Below are positions 42,500 through 53,929 of a DNA stretch of 64,000 nt, piece after piece. How positions within the stretch are numbered: position 1 is the stretch's first letter; each line of letters opens with the position of its first letter. This DNA comes from Effrenium voratum (taxonomy: Eukaryota > Sar > Dinophyceae > Suessiales > Symbiodiniaceae). A program made the position numbers and the translations under genes. The notes under the pieces were generated by a model that searched no databases, was not told the DNA's origin, and saw only the letters and a list, made by a program, of their open reading frames with translations. The stretch spans positions 1,272,424 through 1,336,423 of the forward strand of contig CAUJNA010003001.1 of assembly GCA_963377175.1 (NCBI GenBank), given 5' to 3'.

Positions 42500-44273
42500 T
42501 GCGGTAGACTGTGCAAAATGCAGCACTTCCAGCACCCCCTCACCGAGAGCTGCTGTTTGGGCAGTACCAAAGGGATTTTGGACATGATGAAAAACAGCAG
42601 GCAAGTTGGGTGCTGGGATGGGTGGTTCATAAAGTAGTGTTGACTCCAAATGAATCAACCCAAGTTTATTAATAGTGGGGTGTCCCTGGGTTTAGTGGGG
42701 AAGCATCATGCGGGGGTGCTGGGATTAGCGGCTTCTATTCATTCCAACTGGGTGCAGGACCAAAGCCCCGTTCACGCCTGCCCTGCCCATTCCAGGTGGT
42801 TTTTTTTGTGAGACAGTAGACTGAATAAGCCCAGTGGTTTCACTTTTGGGCAAATCAGCCACCCCTGAAATTGAGTCTACCTTGGAGCAACTAATAAAAA
42901 TGGAACTCTGCTTTGTTCAATTTGTGTTTGGAGGCCAGAAATCCCTTGAACACCGAGTGACCAAGTGTGAATGACCAATAGACTGGGTGGATTTTGTTCC
43001 AATGGATGCCTCATTTACAATGTGTAAATTTGTTCAATTTAGTGACGTGTCTTGGCAGTTCCAAGCCATATCCTTCGAGTGGGTCCCTTTCAAGCGGTTG
43101 CATGTTCAGGGGGTCGCAAGGTGACTTTTGGGGTGGGAACCCTTTCAAAGGGATTCATGCCCTTTGGTTTTTTAGATATGCCTACATTTCAAGTTTCCCG
43201 TAGAGCAAGCCAGAAGGGGACCGACAATCGTTTTGTTTTCCAACCCAAGCTTTTGATGAATCCGCAGTGCTGTACTAATTAGGGGTTCTCCTTTCAATCA
43301 GGATGTTTGTTTTAGGAAACTTGCTGAGATATACATATATATATATATATATGGTCCTCCGGGTCAATCCGAAGTAAATTTTGAGTAGCACTTGTCGCCA
43401 GATTGCCCAGCTGTTCAGCGGAATCCTCCCTCTTTTGTTTGGTGGGTTTGGGAACCGAATCAATCCAGACCAGACATGGGTTGTGTCTGATTTATTTCTC
43501 AATCTTCTGAGATAGCGAGCATTGGGGAAACCAGTTGATTGTTCAGCCGTGTCCCATTTTGAGGGACTCCTTGACTTGTGGCGAGAGCACCCCCTAGTAT
43601 TCGGGGCACCTCCCTCCTTGTTTGTGATTCCCACCAGCACATGGGGGTGCGCGTTCCATTTTTCCACGGTACCCTTTGTCAGGCAACCCTTAGTTGATGG
43701 TCGGATTGGCTTGGGGAGGTGAAGCCCTGGTTCTTGGAGAGGGCAATTGGAAACTACCCCAAACCTCCAAACCACCAACCCAAGCCAGCTGACTGCGACC
43801 AACAATGTCATCCCCTTTACTTACGGAAAGGGAGTCGTGCCATCTACTTTTTCTCCTATATCTTTCTGTGACGCAGGTTCCCGTGTTTTCTGAGGGTTTT
43901 CCCTCTAAAATCAACGCACATACCAAACCAAGCCACCGTTTCTTTCCCAGGGCTGGAGGTTTGGGCGCGGTCCGTTTGGGGTTGACCACCAGTCCCATGA
44001 GGTTGGTCCGGGCTTCTGCTGCAGTTGTTCACAACTCATGAGCTTGTTTTGGTGGGTATTCCTCCACCCACTAGATGGCTCCGAGATCTCGCAAAACGTG
44101 AAACGAACCCAGGGTGTCCCTTGTTCTACTTGCCCTGCTCTGGATGGCCCAAATCCGAATACGGGGGACAAACCACCTATGCACTGGTGCGGACCACTAT
44201 CTTCAAGGCATCCACCCTGGAGAATCACCCGCTTCTGGGTACCCAATGACATACATCCTGGGAACGACGCCAG
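42500..44273. other. Stretch without a firm gene
   Basis: A partial family E copy begins near 42639 (GTTGACTCCAAATGAATCAA). (AT)n lies at about 43328-43352. Between 44100 and 44270 several frames are open and coding is possible, including one reading PKSEYGGQTTYALVRTTIFK. Confidence 0.35.
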
Positions 44274-44329
44274 GCGACATCAAGCCAAAGGGCAAGAAGA
44301 AAAAGGCACAGCCGCCATTGCCACCTCAG
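44274..44329 (+). CDS. Small Lys-rich exon
   Basis: After GACGCCAG the frame reads DIKPKGKKKKAQPPLPPQ. It is the first of several basic mini-exons between 44 and 51 kb. Confidence 0.45.
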
Positions 44330-45277
44330 TCAAGCTTTTGGTTCGAAAAAAACATCGTGTGATCGATTGTTTAGAGCTTTTCCGGATTCACTGGATAAGT
44401 GAGCCAGAGGTCCATGAGAAAAACCCGCAAAAGACGAATCTGAAAGAGGGTCCTGCCAGTGGAACTTGTCTTCCAGGGCAATACTTCTAGGACCTGCATT
44501 GCTTCCAGACCCTCCAGAAGCACCTGCCTCCCACCCGAGTGTTGATTCTGACTTGAGTAAACAAGCGCCACTATATTGCAAAAGCTGTGACCCTCTAGGA
44601 TTGACAAAGGGGGCCCCTTGTTTTGTCAACCTACCAGTGTAGATAGGGTGAAGGTGTCTCCCCATGATGAACAGACTTTCTAGACTTGGCCCATTGGTTT
44701 AGACATTTTAGGGTGTTCGGCAGATACCTCCCTTATGAGAGCCTTACCTGGCAGAGGAAACTGGTCAAAACCAACTCAGAGGCTTGCAAGAGCGGGGTAC
44801 CGTGATAGGCGCGTTTCTGGAACATCCACATCCGAAGCACACTAAACCCTTAGCGGCTCTGGAATACCCAGCAACATGGAGCTCGGGATTGGCCACAAAA
44901 GAATTCATTTGAGCCCTGTGAAAGTGACAGGATACGCAGCATGGCCCAAACTCCGGTGGATCAATTCGGTCGATTCAGCCAGGTGACCTGATGTTGCATC
45001 CTTTGGGTAGAGATCTCTTCAGTCTAGGCCAGCGGTGGCGGCACAAGGTGTGGCTGAAAGGCCCGAACAGAGGGCCCAGGTTTTATGGTTGTGCTATTCA
45101 TTACCTGGTGTAATGAAGGTTAAGCCTTCATGACCATGTTGGCTAGAGCCCAAATTAGAATTCTAAGAAACCAGCAGGAACTTCAGGACATCAACTTGTT
45201 CTTTGTTCTGTGGAAAATCTCCAGGTTTCTATGTCCACCGGAGACACAATTGAAACGCGCTGGGGAGCCATTGGCAG

Positions 45278-45417
45278 GCAAATGAGCCCCAGAACTTCTC
45301 GGACATGAGCTCAGAGGAGTTTGAAGCCCGGACCAAGAAGGGCAAGAAGGCCAAGAAGGCGGGGATCGGGTCTGCCCTTCCGAGGCAGACCCGCCAGAAA
45401 GCCCAGCAGTTACTTCC
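45278..45417 (+). CDS. Lys-rich internal exon
   Basis: After TTGGCAG the frame reads ANEPQNFSDMSSEEFEARTK then KGKKAKKAGIGSALPRQTRQ and KAQQ. GC3 is high. A GTTGCT donor at 45418 is possible. An acidic start followed by a basic run suggests a disordered or nuclear segment. Confidence 0.6.
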
Positions 45418-45610
45418 AGTTGCTGACATCCATATGTTTTTTGCTTTTTCCCCTTGGTTTTAAAGGGAATCTATCACTGTATGCGGTTTTCATGTTTTTT
45501 TCCCGGGGGGGCAGAGGCAAATGGAAGCTTCAGCTTGTTGATCCCAGTTCATCCAGCCCGCATTTGGCCGGATGTTGGGACTGAAGAACTGTTTGATCCG
45601 ACGAATGAAA

Positions 45611-45675
45611 CGGTTTTCCGTATGAGACCGCCAAAAGTTAAACAACTCTTGGCAGGGGAGCAGAAAGCAAGCGAG
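45611..45675 (+). repeat. Family A variant tail
   Basis: CCAAAAGTTAAACAACTCTT then GGCAGGGGAGCAGAAAGCAA, as at 12570-12590. Confidence 0.5.
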
Positions 45676-46230
45676 AGTTTTTTTTTAGGTTGATCTCAGT
45701 GGAACCGCAGAAAAGTGAACGAAGGCGTCTCATGCCCAAGTTGTTTCCATTTTTGAACTGAGCAGGTCCACCTATGCAGCTTAGGGGAGTCATTGCTCAA
45801 CTCGCAACAAGGGCACTTGGCAAAGTCCAGGGACCTCCGGGTTCCCTTTAGGTCCTAAGGCTCAAGTTTCTGTTGGAGATGCTGCCCGGGCTTTTTTGAT
45901 TGCAGCATATGTTCCATGCAGTGGACAGGACAGTAATTTGGTTGTCGTCTTTCGGGTTACATTGACGCAATACCCCCTGTTCGGACCCCGTGCGCTGATT
46001 GCCAACCCCCTTCGCAATGTTTCTGCTTTACCCCTTTGACGATGAGAGGGGCGTGTAGCTTCTTTCATACGCATCTAGGACTAAGAAGACTTGTTTGGTA
46101 TCACGGTGCTCCATGTGTTCCATGGGCAAAGTTCGGTTGCAGGGCCTTTTCTGACACCCAAGGAATCCCAAAGCAAAGAAAGCCATGGGGATCTTACTAC
46201 AGCCCGGCACTGTTTTCATTTCACCTGTCG

Positions 46231-46343
46231 ACATATGAGTGTGTCTTTCTTGAGGCTACCCGTTGTTTTTGTGGTTTTACCGGGAAACCACAAGGACATC
46301 CACCATAGTGGTACCATCCATAAAAGGAGACACATCCATATCT
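46231..46343 (+). mobile_element. Family M short TIR element, copy 2
   Basis: ATATGAGTGTGTCTTTCTTG on the left and AAAGGAGACACATCCATAT on the right are inverted. GGTTTTACCGGGAAACC in the middle is a further small palindrome. Confidence 0.65.
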
Positions 46344-46481
46344 GAAGTCTGGTTGCTTTTGGGCGGAAGTGAGTCCAGGGCTCCGAGGACTCCGGCCGGG
46401 CACCCAAAGAACTGGCTTGCGCGTCCTCAGTGCCTGGGTTTCTGGACTTTCACTTGTTTGGGGTTGAACCAATGTTTCCTC

Positions 46482-46600
46482 GGTGGCTCCCAGCCATCCG
46501 GCTCCTTAGCCTTTTAGATCTTTTTAGTTGGTCTAGTGGTAGTTTCCATTCAACTCGCTAAGAGTTAGTTACTTTTAGCAGGGGATCTGAGGAGTAGCTC
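46482..46600 (+). repeat. Family A repeat, full copy
   Basis: From GGTGGCTCCCAGCCATCCGG to GGGGATCTGAGGAGTAGCTC. The inner arms TTTTTAGTTGGTCTAGTGG and TTCCATTCAACTCGCTAAGA are inverted. Confidence 0.75.
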
Positions 46601-46737
46601 CTACAGAAGAGAGTTTGTCTCGGTTCGAAGCAGGCAGCCCAGTTCCGTGAAGAAAACAGGTCCAGACTTTGGGTCACTCCCCTCGACGGGACGCCGCCGA
46701 TTTTGCCAAGGTCGTGTGGCCTTGGAGGGGCTTAGCA

Positions 46738-46857
46738 AGATATTGGGTGTGTCCTCTTTTTTTAGGGGACCCCGCAAAAAAAAGAGGTTGTCCGTGTGGT
46801 TTTCATTTACAACCACAACAAAGGGGTACCCTCAAAAGAAGACGCACCCATATAGTT
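46738..46857 (+). mobile_element. Family M short TIR element, copy 1 (about 120 bp)
   Basis: ATATTGGGTGTGTCCTCTTT begins it and AAAGAAGACGCACCCATAT ends it; GGGGACCCC and GGGGTACCCT lie inside each arm. The interior GGTTTTCATTTACAACCACA is shared with debris near 3.05 kb. Confidence 0.75.
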
Positions 46858-47045
46858 CTGCTTCCTTCCAGGTCCACATTTGACACCTAGATTTCGTTTC
46901 CGGTCCTTTACTCTTTCCTGCGTCTCAATGCGCGCTGGGATTCTTGCAGCGCTCCATGCCACAATGGGACTTTCGGCTAAATGTCTGTGTGGGTGGGTTC
47001 CTGCTGGTTAGGCCTGCTGGTTAGGCCCGGGCTTCGTTTCCTCAG

Positions 47046-47272
47046 ACATCGACATGTGGCTTGAAAGGGTCGTGGCGGCGCACGAGTACGCAGACGTGTG
47101 CACGCCAGAGTTGATTTTCAAGTCTGAGCGTTGCGTTTTTTTTGAATGGCGCCGTATAGCATTCCTGTGCTCGGATAATCGGGCTACTGGTATCAGTACA
47201 TGCGAAATGTATGAGGGATTTGCCCTACGTGTCAAGCTTGCGAAGTCGGAGCTGATCAACAGGTCCTGGTAA
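47046..47272 (+). CDS. Exon, possibly terminal, unknown protein
   Basis: After TTCCTCAG the frame reads IDMWLERVVAAHEYADVCTP then ELIFKSERCVFFEWRRIAFL and on to TAA at 47270-47272. The first 22 codons are strongly G/C-biased and the rest are not, so the true exon may end near GAG at 47113. Confidence 0.45.
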
Positions 47273-47885
47273 GGACTCACCATGCACAGGGGTCCTTGAG
47301 TTGTTTTTGGATTTTGGGCTCACTGAATAGGGACCAGAATCAAACATAGTATCATGTTTGGCGGGGCAAAAGCTAGGTAGACAAGGACGAAGAAGAGAAA
47401 CCCGCAAATCATCCCGAAAAAGGAATTTCCTGGGTTTGGGAGGGTCTATGTTAGAATCAAAAGGAGGGGATTGAACATACACTAGGCACCCAGAAGTGGA
47501 ATTGAGCAGCCCCCAAAACCGGTTCCTATTGGCTCAACCTTTTTTGGCCAAGGCAAGGTTCTAGACTACAGCAGTGCCCGTTTGTTCCTTAATGTAGAGG
47601 GGGCGTGCTTTAAATCACTTTTATCACATGATAGGATAACGCAGGTTGAGCGAGTGTCCCCGTGAACTGAGTGCTTCAACTTTGAATTAACCTGGAGGTC
47701 CATACTGTGACAAAGCCATCCCGTGTGAAAGAGGGATGCAAATGCCATGACACAGGAAGGAGTTTCTGTGGGTGCCTTTGTTTGCTGCTTGTCTTGAAAT
47801 AGAACAGAGAATCCAAGCTCTGGGGGGGCTGACCATTTGGAGAGCCCATCAAAAGCTGCCTTCTTCGTTTGCTTGCTCCGCCCAG

Positions 47886-47951
47886 ATAGCGGCAAGAGGA
47901 GGAAGGCCAGGAGAATCGCGCCGAGCCAATCCGTCCTGTCCTGTCTTGAGG
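47886..47951 (+). CDS. Basic internal exon
   Basis: After CCGCCCAG the frame reads SGKRRKARRIAPSQSVLSCL then E, followed by GGTGCC. Confidence 0.45.
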
Positions 47952-48575
47952 GTGCCCATTTTCGGGTTGCTTTTCGGGAAAGCTACCCCCAACGAAGGTG
48001 AAGATGGTTGGTTGTCGCAGCCTTGGACACCCTTGGTGCCCTGCCTTTGGCAAACAAGCTGCGTTGGGTCATGGTTAACCACAGAGGGGGTCAGAAGGTA
48101 AATCCGATGAGCTGTGCCTGGTTGTGTTTCTGCCATTTTAGGTCATTTCCCCGCGGGTGCAATCGGCAAACACACCAATAGACACACACACACAGTGCAA
48201 AGATGCCATGCGTCACTGGCGCAAGAACGGTATGTTACCTTGAGCGGCAGAGGTGCAGAGGTGCAAACCGAGTAGCTTCGCCAGGGAAAGGTTTCCTCCA
48301 AATTTCCGAACTGGTGCGAAGCAGCTCAAATGACTATTTTCCTCGAAAGGAAGCTAAGAGTCGACGGATGTGTGTTTGATTGTTTCTTGAGCCCCCTACC
48401 TGGGAATCCCAATGAGACAAGTATGGCCATGAATTTTTAATAGGGAACCACCTCAAAAGTGATTGGTGGACATGAATCCCCACCTAAATGATGTCCACCA
48501 AAGGGTCCCCTGGTAAAAGTCATAGCCATATGAGATCCCAGGGGGCAAGAGGGGCATTTCCGCTGAACTCGTCAG

Positions 48576-48622
48576 GTGAAGAAGAAGAGGGACGACAGCT
48601 CGGAGCCGCGTAGAAAGCTCAG
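48576..48622 (+). CDS. Basic mini-exon
   Basis: After CTCGTCAG the frame reads VKKKRDDSSEPRRKL. Downstream CCAGACGTTTGGCGA is repeated 35 bases apart (48629 and 48657). Confidence 0.4.
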
Positions 48623-49362
48623 ATTGACCAGACGTTTGGCGATCAAACTCCAGGGTCACCAGACGTTTGGCGAACACGGGTGCGCAAGGGAACCCAGATT
48701 CCCCCCGGCTATGCTCAACCTTAGTTTGGGAGTCCCCGGTGGAGGGCGACTTGCCCAATGTTCTCATTCAGTGATTGTTGATTCCAAGGGAGCCCTTTTT
48801 GTGGTATGGGCAGCAACATTCCTGCCACAGGCTTTCCCATGTTCAACCCAGGTATGTTACAACCAACGGTTGGTTCTTTTCAGCCATGCTTGAACTTCTC
48901 AATGAGAGAGTTCTAGTCCTTCCGAGATCTCGACACTCGTTCTTTTGAGTGGGGAAGTGGGGGGGGTTATTACCAGAGATTACCCTTGCAGAACAGTACT
49001 AGCTAGAGTATGCAGCTCCCACTCCTAAACTTGTTACTTTGTGCAGGGGTCAACCGCCAGGTCAGTTGCTAGGCCACCCCTTCTTTGAGAGATACATCAT
49101 TGGTCTTGGGGGAGAAAATGCATGAGTGAATTTCTAAAGACCAAAGTTAAATGAAAGGGCTGCTCATACAAGGGGTGGGTGGGTGTTGGTTTGATGTTGG
49201 CCTGTTCACCCTCGTTAACAGGGGAACGCAAAAGAAAACCCTTTTTGGGGTCGCATATTTTGGCACGTCACATACCCATGTCCTATTGGCCAGAGTCCCC
49301 AGTGTCACGATTTTAACTCCGGCAGCTTCCAGACAGCCCTGACCTTTTGAGACCCAGCCCGT

Positions 49363-49475
49363 GATCTGGGTGTGGCTCAAAATGAAGAGCTAGGGTTACG
49401 CAGAATTTAGCCTTTGGTTCGATTTACCAAGGTGCCGTTCTGGTACAGCTCTTTTGAGCCACTGCCATCCCAGAT
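49363..49475 (-). mobile_element. Family F short TIR element, copy 4, reversed
   Basis: GGGTGTGGCTCAAAATGAAG and CTTTTGAGCCACTGCCATCC are the ends. The inner GGTTACGCAG and ATTTACCAAGGTGCC are the reverse of copy 1. It lies 44 bases upstream of the mini-exon at 49520. Confidence 0.7.
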
Positions 49476-49519
49476 TCTGGGACTGAGTAATCTTACCTAG
49501 CCTCGTTGGCCTTGCTCAG

Positions 49520-49545
49520 GTCGCAAGAAGAAGGACGCGGCGCAG
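49520..49545 (+). CDS. Possible basic mini-exon
   Basis: After CTTGCTCAG the frame reads RKKKDAAQ. Support is only the acceptor, composition and resemblance to neighbouring Lys-rich exons. Confidence 0.3.
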
Positions 49546-50487
49546 GGATTGGGCGGGCGCGCCGGACCCCTTTCGCGGGGGCCTGGTGTCAGTTGCTCAG
49601 AGAGCGGAACCCCCTTGCAACGGGTTTTGGCGCGCAATCTGGGGGTTTCTTGTTGGGCCGCGACATATGGACTTTGCCAGTTTAGTTGATTTGGGGTCTG
49701 GTGACGGTTTGTGAAAAAGTGTCAAGAGTGTCCCAAATTTCGATCTTCCACCCGCAACTCACATGGCATCACATGGCCATTGGCTCTCATCCTGCATACC
49801 AAGAGAAACATCAAGAAGGACCCATCTTTTTCTCAGCGTCCCGGGTGAAGCTATGCAGTGCTTTACTTCGGTAAGTGTTCGGTCCGCCAGGTGCACATGC
49901 TCTGGCCTTCTACAGCGCACTCTGCAGTTGGCCACCTGCATTCTTGATCGTCCTTTATGTTCTCAATATCTTGCGGTTGTTCGGCTTTCGGGGACACCCG
50001 TATATGTACTCAATTATTGCAGTGAGAATGAGTTTCATGTCCACCTAACTCCAGTGTGAATTGAAGGTGCAGGCTAAATATTCACAATGATCACCTTAGG
50101 CTCCTGATGGTGGTGTGCTTGCTGCTGGCACTACAGAGTAGCTATTGTCACAGGTTCCCAATCAAGCTACTTTCCTTCAAACGTGTGCGAAACGCCGTCT
50201 CACCAGGGGTACACAATGTTTGTTGTGGAAAGACGAGGCTGGCATCAATTTACGCTGGGGTGTCTTAAGCGGTTTCCAGTACCCCCAACCTACTCCAGGG
50301 GTAAATTGCGTACATATTACAGTTTATAGCCATTCCCTCATTTTCCCTCGGAGGTACTGGTTTGGGGCGTAGAGGAAAACATTTAAACACATGGGCTTGT
50401 CTCAAGATTGGAGGTCCCCAAACAGCCTGTCCTTCTCTAAGACGAGCCAAAACAAAAGGAGGACCCCAAAACGAGTTGCGCGCGCAG

Positions 50488-53361
50488 GACGACAAGAAGC
50501 GCAAAGCCCGCGCCAGCTCGGAGTGAGCTCTGTGAGAGCGCTGAGTCTGTGGGAAAAAGAAGACTTTGGCAAGCGAGCGTGTGAGGGGGTCCAAGGAGGA
50601 GTCCTTTCCCCAGCCCCCCCAATTGGTGGCTTTTCTTTTGGGTGTCCCTGAGCCAGCTGAAAACTAGGGTAGACTAAGGATGCATTTGCATTTTACATTT
50701 GTACTTCATTTTTCTGTTCACTCAATTGGGGGACCAAATTACCCAGCACACCTGCATCTGATGAGCCTGCGCTGGTTAGGGCGAGCTTACATGGTGGTAA
50801 AACGAGGTATGATGAAAAGACAAAGGATTTGTTTGTTTCAGGGCGACACAGAGTAATCACTTCAGACTTTTTGGCCAAATCTTAGGGAGTGAGACCACAT
50901 CACCCCATCGGGCGTCACTACGTTGGTCTTTTCCATTGAATCCGCCACTTGAGCTCCAAAAAAGCCTTTGAAATTGAGGCACTAGCGCTTGAACATGGCC
51001 CTGTTGCAATTTAGGTTTGAAATGCTGACATGACCTATGCCCCATCCGGTTTTCGGCTTCCCCACGTGCCTCGCTCCATCCGATGGGATCGCCAGGGCTC
51101 CGTCTGCAGTGCTGCTGACCACACACTCCATGGAGGAGGCGGAGGCGCGCACGGTCCGCCCTCCGCATCAACGGCACTCCTCCGCGCTCCGTTTTTTCTT
51201 GCTGGGAATGAGAATGTGGAATGAGAATGGTTCCTTCGCTTTTCAGCACTGTACTTTTTGGCTTGAGATCGCTGCGAGAGATGCAGGGGACAAGGGGAGG
51301 GAGCTGGACCGCAAGCAGTGGCCCGGTCAAGTCGACTATGTTTAGTTGATTACGAGAACTTGCGATCGGTGCGAGAGATGCAGGGAATGAGAATTGGAAC
51401 GACCCCCATAAATCTATTGGTGGCTTCCTTTAAGGGAATCCCCAGGTTCATTCCCTCGTTCTCTGCTGAGCACCAGCAAGTTTTTGTTAGGGCATTCCCA
51501 GCATTCTATTTGGCTGCTCTTGAATTTGAGCCACCTTTCTTTTCCCCTTCTGATTGCAAAAGGAATCCATCGCTATTGGCCTTTTTCTTGCAGGGGCCTA
51601 GGCAAATGGTGGCCAGGCCATTCGTTTTTTGTTTTTTGTTTTTTTTTTTTTTGTTTTTTTTTAACATTTGCCAAGGGGTTCAAAGACTCAGACAAGCCCA
51701 TATTTGGTACTTTAGGGTAGACTACATATCTGACCAAACTAGAACGACGCAACTGCGGGGGTTGCGAAGTGAGTCATGATGCCGCTTTAGGAGCGCTTGC
51801 TTTCGGTTGATGACTTGTACTTTTTGTCCACAATGGGGAACATTGATTTTCCCACTAACTTCCCAAAAAGTCAGCTTTTGCGGCGAGGGTTTTTTGGCCA
51901 TCAACTGTATAAAAGAGAGACCTGTGTATGTTTCAGTGTGCGCCTTTTTTGTGGCCCAAGGATCCAGGCGGCATGGAGTTTTCCATATTTGTCTGTAGAG
52001 TTTCTCCTTTAAGATCCGGTGCCCTTGTTGTCCCGTGGCCACTGCCATGGAAGTTTAGGGGTACGCAGATATATTATCTTGTTTGACGGGTACCCTTCCT
52101 GGGTTCGTTCAAAGGAAAGTCAATAGGAGACCGTTGGCGTTTTGGAGGTTCCCCTGTTTTGAGACAAGCCTATATTGATTTTCTATATATACACTCAGTT
52201 GTCCTTAAAGCCGACCTTACCTCGTGTTTTTAACCCCCGGTCTGTGTTTGGTGGTTCCAAAAGGATTCCCTTGAGTCCGTCGGAAACGATAGGCGCTCTC
52301 CAATCGCCTGGGGATCATGGCTGATGGTCAGCTGCTGACGGCAGGGGGCCTTGCTCGGAAGATTCGGAAGCAGCGGAGATCTGTGGGTTGGGCAGAGGTC
52401 CCTACATTTGTCCTATTTTCGGTGGGCTTCACACATCGCTTTCTTGGAAAGTCTAAGGTGAGTTTCCCCCAGAAAAGGGGTGATGTTTAAAGGCGAAGCA
52501 TAGGTAATCTTGTTGGGGTTGAGGGGGGAACCAACAAGAAACCAACATGGTTTCGCGGTGCAAGGCTTGATTCATTGGACTTAATCACCTTTCGACCTTG
52601 CAGGCCTTCGCGGGTGTTCTTCCTGTTGCTTGTCAAGCAAGTCGACCTGGGCAGGGGCTGGCCGCTTGGGGTTTGGCCCAAGTCGGAACATGGTCCCAGT
52701 CAGGTTCCGTGAGAACTCCAGCCAGATCCTATCAGGGTCTGTGTTTACATAGGGGGTTGGACCCATTTTGGTTTTGGTTTGCATTTCAATCCAAACTAAA
52801 CGGGGTACCCTCCAACAATAACATGCTCTCATTTGGGCCAACTTTGGGGTTGTTCCTTTGGTTTGCCTTTTAACCAAGCTAAACATGCAGGGTACCCTTG
52901 CGACACAAAAGTCGCACACCCATCCTCCACTGTTGAGGCTGGTGTTTGAGGACCCTTAGATGAATTTGAAGGGTAGCAAGCAATTAGGGAGGTTGGTTTT
53001 GCTTGGGTTCCACTCAAACCATCCAAAACAGGCGGATTTGAATAGGGGGCATCGACAAAGGCGGACTTTCAGCATGACCTTGGTGTCTCCTTTCGGTTTG
53101 CACCCAAGAAAGCACTCCAGAAACCGACTCCCCCAGTAGTGCCCTTTTGTGGGGGAGGGTTCCCCTACTACAATAGACTACGGAAAAACAACAAACAACA
53201 AAAAAACAAACGGGTACCAACTTATTCTAAGCTCTGTACTGGAGGACCTAGCCACGTCTTTGGGTCCATCCTCCAAGGTTGGGACGGCGCAGCAGATCAA
53301 GGCCAAGCACGGCAGTTCCCACGAGCTGGTGGTGAGGCTGAAGCCGGAGACAGAGGACTGA
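50488..53361 (+). CDS. ABCA-type transporter, 3' end of the last ATPase domain
   Basis: Exon 51096-51144 reads APSAVLLTTHSMEEAE: the strand after Walker B and the H-loop, its switch histidine at 51124-51126. Exon 52293-52340 reads ALSNRLGIMADGQLLT and exon 53278-53361 reads VGTAQQIKAKHGSSHELVVR then LKPETED and TGA at 53359-53361. Joined, this is the ABCA order TTHSMEEAEAL..R.GIM..G.L...GT.Q.IK...G, so the gene ends just past an ATPase domain; ABCA proteins are membrane lipid or sterol transporters. Both internal introns (51145-52292 and 52341-53277) start with GC. A basic exon at 50488-50522 (DDKKRKARASS plus two bases) ends at GTGAGC in phase with 51096 and may precede it; that link is an inference. 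Walker A, signature and membrane exons were not found and should be upstream. Confidence 0.87.
51260..51466 (+). mobile_element. Family I element, copy 2, inside an ABCA intron
   Basis: GAGAATTGGAACGACCCC at 51389 and GGTTCATTCCCTCGTTCTC at 51445-51463 are inverted ends. The part 51290-51352 (GGGAGGGAGCTGGACCGCAA to TTAGTTGATTACGAG) is the reverse complement of 37500-37575. Confidence 0.7.
51600..51662 (+). repeat. T-rich low-complexity run
   Basis: GTTTTTTG units and long T runs, inside the ABCA intron. Confidence 0.8.
53124..53251 (+). mobile_element. Family B short TIR element, copy 3, inside the last ABCA intron
   Basis: The right end TACTGGAGGACCTAG is intact. The left end is altered (CCGACTCCCCCAGTAG), destroying the GT. 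It ends 26 bases before the terminal exon's first base. Confidence 0.75.
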
Positions 53362-53425
53362 GGGGTTGGGCTTGGGGTGGGGTGGGGTGGAGGGGTGGTG
53401 GTAGGGTGGGGAGGGTGGAGGGAGG
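53362..53425 (+). other. G-rich tract after the ABCA stop codon
   Basis: GGGGTTGGGCTTGGGGTGGG and continuing GGGTGG repeats give many runs of three or more G, able in principle to form a G-quadruplex in the 3' untranslated region. Confidence 0.6.
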
Positions 53426-53434
53426 GCATGCAGG

Positions 53435-53510
53435 TTGCAGGTGCTGTTTGAGGTGCTGGTGACGGTGTGGGCGCATTTCTGCGAAATTGACGGCCGGGTG
53501 CTGAGGGGGC
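53435..53510 (+). repeat. Left member of a diverged direct repeat
   Basis: GGTGCTGGTGACGGTGTGGG then CGCATTTCTGCGAAATTGAC resembles GACGCTGGTGATGATATG then CGCATTTTTGCGAGATTGGC at 54568-54612. The pair flanks the retroelement fragment. Confidence 0.4.
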
Positions 53511-53929
53511 ATGCAGGTTTATGTTGCGTAGCTACAGCTTGCTAAGGCTATCGAGCGTGAGCTCAGCTGCCATGCAGCCAGGCCGAGGGCGAAGACGAGA
53601 AGGCAGTCTATTAGCGACGCCAGGCCCGCTGTGTTGTTTTTCATTGAAGCAGGACCTATTTCGATTGTATGGGAGATCGTGCAGTTGCCAGGGAGATCAC
53701 ATGTGAGCAGCGCAGAGTTTTGTTGCGTAATGTCGGTAATTCTGGGTTGCTGAGGTTGCTGTGCATGTGCTGAGATGCCCGTGGAGAATCCGGCCATGGC
53801 GAGTTGCAGACCCAGCAGCCCAGAGGATGGACGCAGCGTGGTGTAATTGTGTTCTTATGGTTTGCCGCGGCTATTTGTGATGAGGAGATTTGCTGTTTGT
53901 AGGAAAGCTCAGGGTCGGGTGGACTTAGC

